NCBI GenBank assembly: GCA_944328445.1
Contig: CALVHO010000004.1
Coordinates: forward strand, 47,632 to 111,631
Origin: an uncultured Clostridia bacterium
GTDB lineage: Bacteria; Bacillota; Clostridia; Christensenellales; Borkfalkiaceae
Direction of reading: 5' to 3'
DNA length: 64,000 bases
Position numbers and translations under genes: made by a program. The notes beneath the pieces are model-generated. The model saw nothing but the letters and a program-made list of their open reading frames with translations, was not told where the DNA came from and did not search any database. Shown here piece by piece: positions 16,055 through 24,076 of the stretch (the first letter of the stretch is position 1; each line of letters begins with the position of its first letter).

Positions 16055-17328
16055 ACGCCGCCTACCTCGCCCGCATGCGCCGCGAGCTCGAAGACTATGC
16101 CGCCTATGAGGCCTGCCTGGGCGGGCCGCCCGCGCGCGGCGTCTGCGTGAACGCGCTCAAAATTTCGCCGCACGGGTTTGCCGCGCTGGCACCCTTCGCG
16201 CTTTCGCCCGTGCCGTGGGAGGAGCGCGGTTTTTACATCGATGAACCCAGGCCCGGCCGCTCGCTGTACCACGATGCGGGCCTTTTTTACGTGCAGGAGC
16301 CGAGCGCGATGTGCGCCGCGCCCTTGCTGGACGTGCAGCCGGGCGAGCGCGTGCTCGACCTCTGCGCGGCCCCGGGCGGCAAGTCTTCGCAGCTGGCGGG
16401 GGCGATGCAGGGCCGCGGCATCCTCGTGCTCAACGAAAAGATGCCCGACCGCGCCCGCATCCTTTTGCAGAACGTCGAACGCATGGGCATTCCCAACGCC
16501 GTCGTCACCTGCGCCTCGCCCGAAGCGCTCGCCGGGCGGTTGGAGGGCTATTTCGACAAGGTGCTCGTCGACGCGCCCTGTTCGGGCGAGGGGATGCTGC
16601 GCAAGGAGCCCGAAGCCGCCGCGCAGTGGAGCGAGGAGAACGTGCGCATGTGCGCCGCCCGCCAGCGCAAGATCTTGCAAAGCGCCGCCGCGATGGTGGC
16701 GCCCGGGGGCAGGCTCGTCTATTCCACCTGCACCTTTTCGCGCGCGGAGGACGAGGAGAACGCCGCCTGGTTTGCCGAAGCCTTCCCGCAGTTCACCTTG
16801 TTGCGGCAGCAAAAGCTGTACCCGCACCGCGTGCGCGGCGAGGGACATTTTGCGGCGCTGTTCGTCCGTGAAGAGGGGGAGGCGCCCCGTATCCGCGCGC
16901 CGCGGCTCCCGTTCGACAGGCGCGCCGCGGCGCTGTGGAAGGAGTTCGCGCGCGGGTTTTTGCACGAGGAGCCGCAGGGGGAGCTGCTGTCCTTCGGGCA
17001 GTCGCTCTGCCTCGTCCCCGCGGGGCTTTTTTCGCTGGACGGACTGAAAGTACTGCGCGCGGGGCTGCTGCTCGGCAAGGACGCGGGCGGGCGGTTCGAG
17101 CCCGCGCACGCGCTGGCCATGGCCGCGCCGCGCGCGTCGCTCCGAGCAAAAGCGGAGCTGAACGAGGAGCAGGCCCGCGCCTACCTGCGCGGCGAAGAGC
17201 TGGAAGTTTCGGCGCCGCGCGGTTGGTGTGCCGCCTGCTACGGCGGTTGGCCGCTCGGCCTGGCCAAGTCCGCAGGTACGCTCAAAAACCATTACCCGAA
17301 AGGCCTGCGCAAACCCTTCGCGCCCTGA
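16051..17328 (+). CDS. NOL1/NOP2/Sun-family rRNA (cytosine-C5) methyltransferase, RsmF-like
   Basis: SAM-dependent m5C methyltransferase, most like RsmF/YebU. The 425-residue protein has a Rossmann methyltransferase core at about 75-285 with LDLCAAPGGKSSQLAG (SAM loop), VLVDAPCSGEGMLRK (motif IV with the resolving Cys) and LVYSTCTFSRAEDEEN (motif VI with the nucleophilic Cys). The rest is a C-terminal RNA-binding region ending near the stretch TLKNHYPKGLRKP, typical of RsmF-like proteins. The rRNA target is inferred. ATG 16051 overlaps the upstream stop by four bases, so the pair is translationally coupled. Confidence 0.92.
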   Translation: MNAAYLARMRRELEDYAAYEACLGGPPARGVCVNALKISPHGFAALAPFALSPVPWEERGFYIDEPRPGRSLYHDAGLFYVQEPSAMCAAPLLDVQPGERVLDLCAAPGGKSSQLAGAMQGRGILVLNEKMPDRARILLQNVERMGIPNAVVTCASPEALAGRLEGYFDKVLVDAPCSGEGMLRKEPEAAAQWSEENVRMCAARQRKILQSAAAMVAPGGRLVYSTCTFSRAEDEENAAWFAEAFPQFTLLRQQKLYPHRVRGEGHFAALFVREEGEAPRIRAPRLPFDRRAAALWKEFARGFLHEEPQGELLSFGQSLCLVPAGLFSLDGLKVLRAGLLLGKDAGGRFEPAHALAMAAPRASLRAKAELNEEQARAYLRGEELEVSAPRGWCAACYGGWPLGLAKSAGTLKNHYPKGLRKPFAP

Positions 17329-17464
17329 CCCGCTCTTTGGCCCTCCACGCTTCGGCGCGTGCGGTCAAACCCTTCGCTCCCCGATCCGCCTAAAAACTTT
17401 TCGCGCAGCCGCGCGCGTGTCCCGCGCCCGCACCGCCGTCCGGCGCTTCACAGTACTATAAGCA

Positions 17465-17511
17465 AACGGGCCGCACCCCGCGGCAGGCAAGGCCGCGGGG
17501 TGCGGCCCGTT
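17465..17511. terminator. Long perfect hairpin in the convergent gap after the methyltransferase gene
   Basis: A 20-bp perfect stem (17465-17484 with 17492-17511) around a seven-base loop, with no U-run. It sits in the 308-base gap between two convergent genes, which otherwise shows no gene. Confidence 0.65.
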
Positions 17512-17559
17512 CCGATGTTCCCAAAAACGGCGCACACCGCGCCCTTCCGCAAAATGAGA

Positions 17560-17594
17560 CCCGCCCCGCGCAAACTTGCGCGGGGCGGGCATTT
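17560..17594 (-). terminator. Terminator-like hairpin downstream of the surface lipoprotein gene
   Basis: Stem CCCGCCCCGCGCAA with its complement (17560-17573 and 17576-17589). It has ATTTT on its right side and, read on the minus strand, TCTCATTTTG after the stem, so it could stop transcripts from either side weakly. Confidence 0.6.
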
Positions 17595-17636
17595 TACCGG
17601 ATGGTTTTTTGTGAACGGCAACGTTCACGGCGGGGA

Positions 17637-20600
17637 TCATTCACCCTTGTCTTCGTCGGGCTCGGCTTCGTCGGGCGTGCTCGCGTCTTGGCTGCCGCCC
17701 TCGGCGACGCCCTCTTCGAGCTCCTCGCCCGAGACTTGCCCGTTTTCGTCGACGGTGCGCTCGTTGTAGAGCACGTCTTCGGGGATCTCCTCGTCCTCGC
17801 CGACGAGCACGTCGTCCTCGGCGGCCTTTTCCTCTTCCTGTTTGAGCTTGCGCACATAGATGCCGCGCTTGTTGCTGTACGCGGGGGTGACCTTCTGCAT
17901 GCTCTTTTTGCGGATGTCGGAGAAGATCTTGCGCGCGAGCAGGGCGATGAGCGTGAACACGAGCACCGCCGCGAGCACGATGGAAGCGGCCAGCAGCCAC
18001 ACGTTGTAGTCGGGGTCGGCCGTCGAAGCCGTGCTGTCGTCGCTGCTGTCGGTGTCGTCGTCCGTCGCCGTCTCGGCGTTCACGTCGGAAGCCGCGTAAT
18101 TGACGTAGGTGTCGTAGCACAGCCGCCCGTTCTCGTCGGTGTAGACGCGCGAGAGGTAGGCGAGGGTGTCGGAATAGGAGGAGGCGGCGTAGTCGGCGTA
18201 GGGGTTGCCGCTGTCGGTGTAGTTCTCGTCGTACGGCGCGTAGTCGGCGTCGTCGTAGAGGGAATAGCGGTAGTACACCAGCGAACCCGCGTCCTCGATC
18301 GTCTCGCCCGCGCTGTTCTTGGTGATGCCGTTCATGAAGCTGTCGGGCGCGGCCTTGTAGGCGTCGAGCAGCGCTTCGGCCGCCTTCGCGTCGTTGTTGC
18401 CGCTGTAATAGCCGAGCTGTTTGGACAGCGCGGTGATCTGCCCGTTCACGCGGTTGTCGAAAGTGCTTTCGTCCAGCGTGCCGTAGCTGACGATGTCGAA
18501 GATGACGAAGGAGTTTGCGGGGTTGGCCTTGTCCGCGGCGCCCGTGCGGTCGCCCGACCACACTTCCAGGCGGTAGGACTTGCTCACGTCGCCCGTCTCC
18601 ACGAAGAAGCGGACATAGATCCAGCCGGAGACCTTATTGTCCGTGTTGGTGACGGTGCGCGTCAGCGCGTGTTCGCTCGCCTGCTGCATGACCGCGCCCG
18701 TCAGGTCGACGCCCGCGGCGGTGAAGTCGCGCACGGCTACGCTCAGCGCGTCCGTGTCGGCGTCTTTGTAGCGGTAGTAGGTCTCGCCGTCGAGGTAGTA
18801 GACGATGTCGCCCGCCGTGTCGACGAGGTTGCCGTCCTCGTCGCGCTCGTAGTTGGCGAGGTTGGCGAAGTAATTGCCGTCGTCGCGGGAGCCCGTCGTC
18901 CACAGCCCGTTGTCCTGCATGTGGAAGAGGATGTTGCTCTGTTCAAAGTCATCGTCGTCGGGGTCGAGGTTGACCACGTTGCCGTCCTCGTCGTAGCGGT
19001 AGGACAGCCCCGTCGCATGCGCGATGGCGTCGGTGTACTGCTTCTCGGTGCCGAAGGCGTCGCCCTCGTCGTCGGGAGCCGCCGTGTCGATGAGGTAGAC
19101 GTTCGCCGTGGCGCCGGGGCTGAGTTTGACGCGCAGCGTCACCTGCGACCAGCCCGAAGCGGCAAAGCTCGAAGTGCCCGTGGCGATGTAGCCGTAAGAC
19201 TGCGCCGCCGCGTTGGCGATGAGCAGCGGCTGCGTGCAGTCGGCGCCGAAGATCTCGTCCCAAAGATCGGAGGTCAGCGCGTCCGCGACGGAGGGGTACT
19301 GCGTTTTGAGGATGTTCAGCCAGGCCGCGTTGGAGGCGTCGTTTGTGACCGTGTATTTGTCTGCGTATTTTTTGTTGAGCAGGCCCGCCGTCGCCAGCTG
19401 GTCGGGGGCGTTTTTGTTGACGCCGTCGTCGCCGTTTTCGAGCACGGCGCCGCCCACGTAGGTGCTGCCGCCGAACACGCCCGTGTAGTTGCGGAGATCG
19501 GCCAGAGAAGTCTCGTTCGCCTCGTCGGACGCGGAGACCTGGTCAAAGGAGAGGTCGGGGTCAAAGGCGTCGCCCGCCAGTTCGGCGGCCACGGTGTAGG
19601 TGCCCGCCGTGACCAGGCCCGCCTCTTCCTCGCTCAGCGTCGCCGTGCGGAAGGCGGTGAAGGCCGCATAGCCCGGGGCATAGCTCGAAACGGTGCTGCC
19701 CGCGATGGCCGTGGGTCCGAAGGAGAATTCGATGGAGAAGCTCAGTTTCTCTTCGGTGGGGTTGGAAACGGAGAAGGCGCACAGCTGCCACCCGCCGTAG
19801 ATGTCTTCGCGGTCCTCGTTGACGTCGTCTTTGAGCGTCACGCCCGTCAGGGAAGAGGTGTCGAGCGCGCCGATGGCCGTCTCGTTGTCGGCGTCGACGA
19901 GCGTGATCGTGGCGCCCGTTCCGCCCTGCAAGTCGGAGGTCTTGACCCAGAAGCTGACCAGCAGCCGCTCGTCCTCGCCGAGCTTGAAAGTGTTGCTGTT
20001 CGCGTTCACGTTGGTATTGTCGAGCACGGCGGTGTAGGGGAGCCCTTCGCTGCTGTACAGGAGCAGGACGGGATCGCTGCTGTCATAGAAGGGGAGCTCG
20101 TCCAGCCCGTCCAGGCCGTCCAGGAGGGACTGCGCGTAGGTGTAGCTGCCGCTGTGCCCCGTGATGTCCGCAAGGGTGGTTTTCAGCCCGCCGAGTTCTT
20201 TGTCTTTGCCGGCGGAGGCGATGATGCGCTGCGCCGCGGGATCGTCTTTGAAGTAGGATTCGAAGGTGGTCTTGGCCTGTTCGCGCTCGTCGGCCGTCTC
20301 TTTCACGTTCACGGTGCCCAGCGTCGGGGTCTGCAAGGTGTCGGAGAGGGAGTCGAGGTCGTAGGCAAAGGAACGCACGCTCACGCGCGCCGCGTCGAAC
20401 TTGAACTTGACGTCGTCGCTGCCGAAGGAGAGGTCGAGCTGCTTGTTCTGCGCCGAGGGAACGCTGCTTTCGGCGGTGTTCTCGGCGTACTGCGCGGCCG
20501 TCATGGTCTCGTAGGTGATGTCGTCAAAGAAGGCGTAGCCCTGCACGTATTCGTAATAGTTGGAGTGGATGCCCGACGCCTGCCGCCCGAGCCCGAGCAC

Positions 20601-21533
20601 GAGCGTGAAGGAGGTATCGGAATAGGTAGCGGCTTTGAGGTAGAAGGTGTACTGCACCCAGCCGTTGTCGGCATTGTCCGCGTTCTGTTTCTGCGTGTCG
20701 ATGTTGCGCACCGTCACGGCGTCCTGCTCGCTGCCGCCCACCGTGGGGAGGACGGAGATGAAGGCGCCGCGGTTGCCGTCGACGGCCACGCCGTCGTTGT
20801 AGGTGAGGCCGTAGGTCTTGACCCACACGGAGACGCGCGCGGCGGTGCCCGCCGCGAGGGTCAGGGAAGAGGAGGTGTACTGCGTGGCCGTGCCGTACCC
20901 GTTGGTGCGGTAGTTGTGCAGCATGAGCACGTTGGTGCCCTTTTCCTCGCTCTGTTTGGCGGCGTCTTCCGCGCCCGCCCAGTGCGTGCCGGGGTTGGCG
21001 GCCTTGGCAGCGTTGCGGATGGCGTCGTCGCCGAGGATCTCGTCCCCTTCGAGGGCGGCATCGGCGATGTCCCAGCCGGGGATATCGTAGTAGTTGTCGA
21101 TGTCGGTATAATATTCGGCGTCTTCGAGGGCGGGGTCGTCGTCTTCCAGGCCTTCGTAGTAGACGTAGTCGTTGTAGGCGTCGAGGAAGTTGCCCCAATC
21201 GAGCGCGGTGCCGTCTTCCGCTTCGGGCGCAGTGTTCACGATGCCCGATTTGGCCACCGAAGAGCTCGAACTCACGCCGTCGCCATTGGAGACGGTGCTG
21301 CTCGTCCAGTTTTTGGGCGAGCCGATCAGGTAGGCGCCGTTTCCGTCGTCAAAAAATTCGAGGTCCGCGTTCGGAAAAGTCTGCGTATCCGTCTTGGAAG
21401 GGGTGGTGGGATCGTCGTCCTCCTCGTCTTTGGAGCACGCCGTCAGCAGCAGTGCCGAAAAGGAGAGCACCAAAAGCACCGCCAGCAGCAAGGTCAGGAT
21501 CCGCAGTTTGCTTTTTTGTCTGTACTGAGCCAT
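17637..21533 (-). CDS. Giant surface lipoprotein with jelly-roll-like modules and a C-terminal membrane anchor
   Basis: A 1298-residue exported protein, not matched to a named family. An N-terminal hydrophobic segment ends in the lipobox LLTAC (Cys33), then an Asp/Thr-rich linker. The body has several modules resembling beta-sandwich carbohydrate-binding domains: blocks with N-V-L-M-L-H, a strand pair such as ARVSVWVKTYG, a GWVQYTFYLKA-type edge strand and a closing GYAFFDDITYE. Related blocks recur near residues 485-650 and 750-860. Near residues 1176-1200 a second transmembrane helix (WLLAASIVLAAVLVFTLIAL) is followed by a 97-residue tail that starts basic and becomes very acidic. Having both a lipobox and a C-terminal membrane helix is unusual. 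Asp and Tyr richness suggests calcium or glycan binding; ligand unknown. Confidence 0.6.
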   Translation of the reverse strand: MAQYRQKSKLRILTLLLAVLLVLSFSALLLTACSKDEEDDDPTTPSKTDTQTFPNADLEFFDDGNGAYLIGSPKNWTSSTVSNGDGVSSSSSVAKSGIVNTAPEAEDGTALDWGNFLDAYNDYVYYEGLEDDDPALEDAEYYTDIDNYYDIPGWDIADAALEGDEILGDDAIRNAAKAANPGTHWAGAEDAAKQSEEKGTNVLMLHNYRTNGYGTATQYTSSSLTLAAGTAARVSVWVKTYGLTYNDGVAVDGNRGAFISVLPTVGGSEQDAVTVRNIDTQKQNADNADNGWVQYTFYLKAATYSDTSFTLVLGLGRQASGIHSNYYEYVQGYAFFDDITYETMTAAQYAENTAESSVPSAQNKQLDLSFGSDDVKFKFDAARVSVRSFAYDLDSLSDTLQTPTLGTVNVKETADEREQAKTTFESYFKDDPAAQRIIASAGKDKELGGLKTTLADITGHSGSYTYAQSLLDGLDGLDELPFYDSSDPVLLLYSSEGLPYTAVLDNTNVNANSNTFKLGEDERLLVSFWVKTSDLQGGTGATITLVDADNETAIGALDTSSLTGVTLKDDVNEDREDIYGGWQLCAFSVSNPTEEKLSFSIEFSFGPTAIAGSTVSSYAPGYAAFTAFRTATLSEEEAGLVTAGTYTVAAELAGDAFDPDLSFDQVSASDEANETSLADLRNYTGVFGGSTYVGGAVLENGDDGVNKNAPDQLATAGLLNKKYADKYTVTNDASNAAWLNILKTQYPSVADALTSDLWDEIFGADCTQPLLIANAAAQSYGYIATGTSSFAASGWSQVTLRVKLSPGATANVYLIDTAAPDDEGDAFGTEKQYTDAIAHATGLSYRYDEDGNVVNLDPDDDDFEQSNILFHMQDNGLWTTGSRDDGNYFANLANYERDEDGNLVDTAGDIVYYLDGETYYRYKDADTDALSVAVRDFTAAGVDLTGAVMQQASEHALTRTVTNTDNKVSGWIYVRFFVETGDVSKSYRLEVWSGDRTGAADKANPANSFVIFDIVSYGTLDESTFDNRVNGQITALSKQLGYYSGNNDAKAAEALLDAYKAAPDSFMNGITKNSAGETIEDAGSLVYYRYSLYDDADYAPYDENYTDSGNPYADYAASSYSDTLAYLSRVYTDENGRLCYDTYVNYAASDVNAETATDDDTDSSDDSTASTADPDYNVWLLAASIVLAAVLVFTLIALLARKIFSDIRKKSMQKVTPAYSNKRGIYVRKLKQEEEKAAEDDVLVGEDEEIPEDVLYNERTVDENGQVSGEELEEGVAEGGSQDASTPDEAEPDEDKGE

Positions 21534-21737
21534 AAATTTACACCTTTTGCGTAGGGAATAAAACCGTTGACGATCCGAAAATCGTACTACACTATTCTAA
21601 TATAATTTGAAAGGAAATGCAAGCGATAATGCTCATGAACGCTAAAAATTCGGTGAAAAAAAACGGCGCGGACGCACATACTGAGCGCGTACGCGATAAA
21701 AAGCGCGGGCGGGGCCGTCCGCGCGGGAGGGAAGGGA

Positions 21738-22100
21738 ATGCAAAAGGCGAAAAACGCGATGAAAATGGCGGCGGCGGGGGCGGCCGCGGGGGCGGTGAAC
21801 GGCATCTTCGGCGGGGGCGGCGGCATGATCGTGGTGCCCCTGCTTGCGGCGGCAGGCGGCAAGCCGCCCCTCGTGGCGCACGCCACGGCCATCCTCGTCA
21901 TTTTGCCCGTGTGCCTTGCCAGCGCCGCCGTGTACCTGCTCGGCGGGCGGTTCGATACGGATTTGTTCCTCGCCGTCAGCCTCGGCGTGCTGCCGGGCGG
22001 CGTGCTCGGCGCGCGCTTTTTGAACACCATTTCGCCCGCGGCGGCCACGGCCGTCTTTGCCGCGGTGATGTTCGCCGCGGGCATCCGCATGATCGTATAA
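21738..22100 (+). CDS. Half-size TauE/SafE (TSUP) membrane transporter, first half
   Basis: A 120-residue protein with about four membrane helices. The family glycine signature AAGAVNGIFGGGGGMIVVPLL lies near the N-terminus and the matching PGGVLGARF motif follows about 55 residues later. TSUP permeases export or import small sulfur-containing or organic anions and are normally about 250 residues with two such repeats; this gene encodes one repeat. GGGAGGG at 21725-21731 supports ATG 21738. The second half is encoded 98 bases downstream, and the two products presumably assemble into one transporter. The substrate cannot be told from sequence. Confidence 0.8.
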   Translation: MQKAKNAMKMAAAGAAAGAVNGIFGGGGGMIVVPLLAAAGGKPPLVAHATAILVILPVCLASAAVYLLGGRFDTDLFLAVSLGVLPGGVLGARFLNTISPAAATAVFAAVMFAAGIRMIV

Positions 22101-22198
22101 AGCGGGTACGTATTGCGTTTTTTGCGACCGTTTTGTGCGTTTCGGCGCCGCACCCCGCGCGGGCCGCGGGCCTTGTGTGCGGCAAAGGAGGGATTTGT

Positions 22199-22588
22199 AT
22201 GCGGTTTTTGTTGTACCTTTTGGCGGGGCTGGCGGGCGGCGTGCTCGGCGGCATGGGCATGGGCGGCGGCACCGTGCTCATCCCCATCCTGACCGTGTTT
22301 TGCAAGGTCCCGCAGCATCTGGCGCAGTCCGTGAACCTGTTTTCGTTCCTGCCCATGGCGGCCGTGTCGCTGCCCGTGCACGCCCGCAACGGCCTGCTCG
22401 ACGCCCGCGGCATCTGGCCGATGGCGGTGCCCGCCGCCGTCCTTTCCGCCCTCGGCGGCATCTTCGTGCAGAACGTTCCGGGCGGGGCGCTGCGCACGGG
22501 CTTCGGCGTCTTTTTGTGCCTGCTCTCGCTGTGGCAGTTCCGCAGCGCCGTCTGCACCATGCGCGCGGGGCGGAAAAAGGGGGCGTAG
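22199..22588 (+). CDS. Half-size TauE/SafE (TSUP) membrane transporter, second half
   Basis: A 129-residue, four-helix TSUP half. GGVLGGMGMGGGTVLIPIL near the start matches the family's glycine motif, followed by the conserved LAQSVNLFSFLPMA and a basic C-terminus (RAGRKKGA). AAAGGAGGG lies just before ATG 22199. It resembles the product of the gene immediately upstream in organisation but not closely in sequence, as expected for the two repeats of the transporter. It is followed by the Rnf operon, which has its own promoter. Confidence 0.82.
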   Translation: MRFLLYLLAGLAGGVLGGMGMGGGTVLIPILTVFCKVPQHLAQSVNLFSFLPMAAVSLPVHARNGLLDARGIWPMAVPAAVLSALGGIFVQNVPGGALRTGFGVFLCLLSLWQFRSAVCTMRAGRKKGA

Positions 22589-22720
22589 CACCCGCCCGTC
22601 CGCCAAAACGCCATGCCGCGAAGCGGTATCCCGCCGCGGCGCCTTTGCCCTTTGCCGCGGCGGGCGTTTGCCCGAAGCCGCGCGCGGCTGCCCGTGTGCC
22701 CGCCAAAACGGCGGAAAACC

Positions 22721-22749
22721 TTTACAAATGCGGAAAAATATGGTACAAT
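22721..22749 (+). promoter_or_regulatory. Promoter of the rnf operon
   Basis: TTTACA (22721-22726), 17-bp spacer, TACAAT (22744-22749), with the TTG start of rnfC 46 bases further on. Confidence 0.88.
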
Positions 22750-22795
22750 CGTCCAAAACGGCGCGCGTGCGCGCGTGGCGGCGGGAGGAACGGAA

Positions 22796-24076
22796 TTGGC
22801 AAGATTTTCAGGCGGCGTGCACCCCGCGGGGTGTAAACGGACGGCGGGCGGCGGGATCGGCGTCTGCCCCGCGCCCGCGCGGGTGTACCTGCCGCTGGCG
22901 CGGCACATCGGCAGGCCCGCGCTGCCCGTCGTGGAGGCGGGCCGCAGGGTGCGCCGCGGCGAGCTCGTCGCCGCGGCGGACGGCAGGCTGTCGGCCAACG
23001 TCTACACCTCCGTGGCGGGCGTGGTCACGGGCGTCGTCACCCACATCGAGGGCTCGGGCAAAAAGGCCCCGCACGTTCTGATCGAAAACGACTTTTCGGA
23101 CGAGAGCGTGCAGCTTGCGCCGCTCGCGGAGCGCACCCCGGAAAGCGTGCTGGCGCGCATCGCCGAGGCGGGCATCGTCGGCATGGGCGGGGCGGGCTTC
23201 CCCACTGCCGTCAAGCTCGACGCGGGCGGCCGTGTCGACGTGCTCGTGGTCAACGGCGCCGAGTGCGAACCCTACATCACCTGCGACGATTCGCTCATGC
23301 GCGCCTACACGGGAGAGCTGGTGCAGGGCATCCGCCTGGCCATGCTCGCCTGCGGCGCCCGCCGCGCCGTCGTCGGCATCGAAAAAAACAAGCCGCAGGC
23401 CATCGCGGCGCTGCAAGTCTTCTGCGGGCAGGATATCGAGGTGCGCCCCCTGCGCACCCGCTACCCGCAGGGCGCGGAAAAGCAGCTCATCTACGGCTGC
23501 ACGGGCCGCGTCGTCCCCGAGGGCAAGCTGCCCGCCGACGCGGGCGTGGTGGTCGTGAACGTGCACACCGCCCTCTCGATCTATAAAGCGGTGGAGGAGA
23601 ACGAACCCTGTTCGTCGCGCGTGATGACGGTCAGCGGCGGCGCCTGCGCCCGCCCGCAGGACCTGTGGGTGCCCAACGGCACGCCGCTGCGCGACCTGGC
23701 GGAGCACTGCGGCGGGCGGGAGGACTGCGCCCGCATCGTCCTCGGCGGGCCGATGATGGGCGAACCCGTCTTTTCCCTCAAAGTCTGCACGGGCAAGACC
23801 ACGTCCTGCCTGCTCTTTTTGGATAAAAGCGAATGCAGGGAGCGCCCCGTCGGGCCGTGCATCGGCTGCGGGCGGTGCGTGCAGGCCTGCCCGATGGGGC
23901 TGATGCCCGTGTTCATCGAGGAAGCGCTCTTCGCCAAAGACTTGGATGGCGCCGCGCGTTTCGGCGCGCCCGCGTGCATCGCCTGCGGCTGCTGCTCGTA
24001 CGTCTGCCCCGCGGCGCGGCAGCTGGCGCCGAGCGTCAAACTGGCCAAAAAGCTGTTACGGGAGAGGAAAATCTGA
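22796..24076 (+). CDS. rnfC: Rnf complex subunit RnfC (NADH-binding, Fe-S)
   Basis: Peripheral subunit of the Rnf complex, which couples reduced ferredoxin:NAD+ oxidoreduction to Na+ or H+ pumping; RnfC carries the NADH/FMN site. The 426-residue product shows ARFSGGVHPAGCK (typical RnfC start), the glycine-rich flavin/NAD region GIVGMGGAGFPTAVKL and NGAECEPYITCDD, then two ferredoxin-type clusters, CIGCGRCVQACPMGL and CIACGCCSYVCP, near the C-terminus. The start is a TTG at 22796, chosen because GGGAGGA lies at 22783-22789 and the protein then begins exactly as the family does; upstream in-frame ATGs lie before or in the promoter. It overlaps the stop/start of rnfD. Confidence 0.95.
   Translation: MARFSGGVHPAGCKRTAGGGIGVCPAPARVYLPLARHIGRPALPVVEAGRRVRRGELVAAADGRLSANVYTSVAGVVTGVVTHIEGSGKKAPHVLIENDFSDESVQLAPLAERTPESVLARIAEAGIVGMGGAGFPTAVKLDAGGRVDVLVVNGAECEPYITCDDSLMRAYTGELVQGIRLAMLACGARRAVVGIEKNKPQAIAALQVFCGQDIEVRPLRTRYPQGAEKQLIYGCTGRVVPEGKLPADAGVVVVNVHTALSIYKAVEENEPCSSRVMTVSGGACARPQDLWVPNGTPLRDLAEHCGGREDCARIVLGGPMMGEPVFSLKVCTGKTTSCLLFLDKSECRERPVGPCIGCGRCVQACPMGLMPVFIEEALFAKDLDGAARFGAPACIACGCCSYVCPAARQLAPSVKLAKKLLRERKI

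Noticed and set aside
17601..21554. A 1317-codon plus-strand open frame opposite the 1298-residue lipoprotein
   Set aside because: The minus-strand frame has a signal peptide, lipobox and membrane helix, while this one has no recognisable features.
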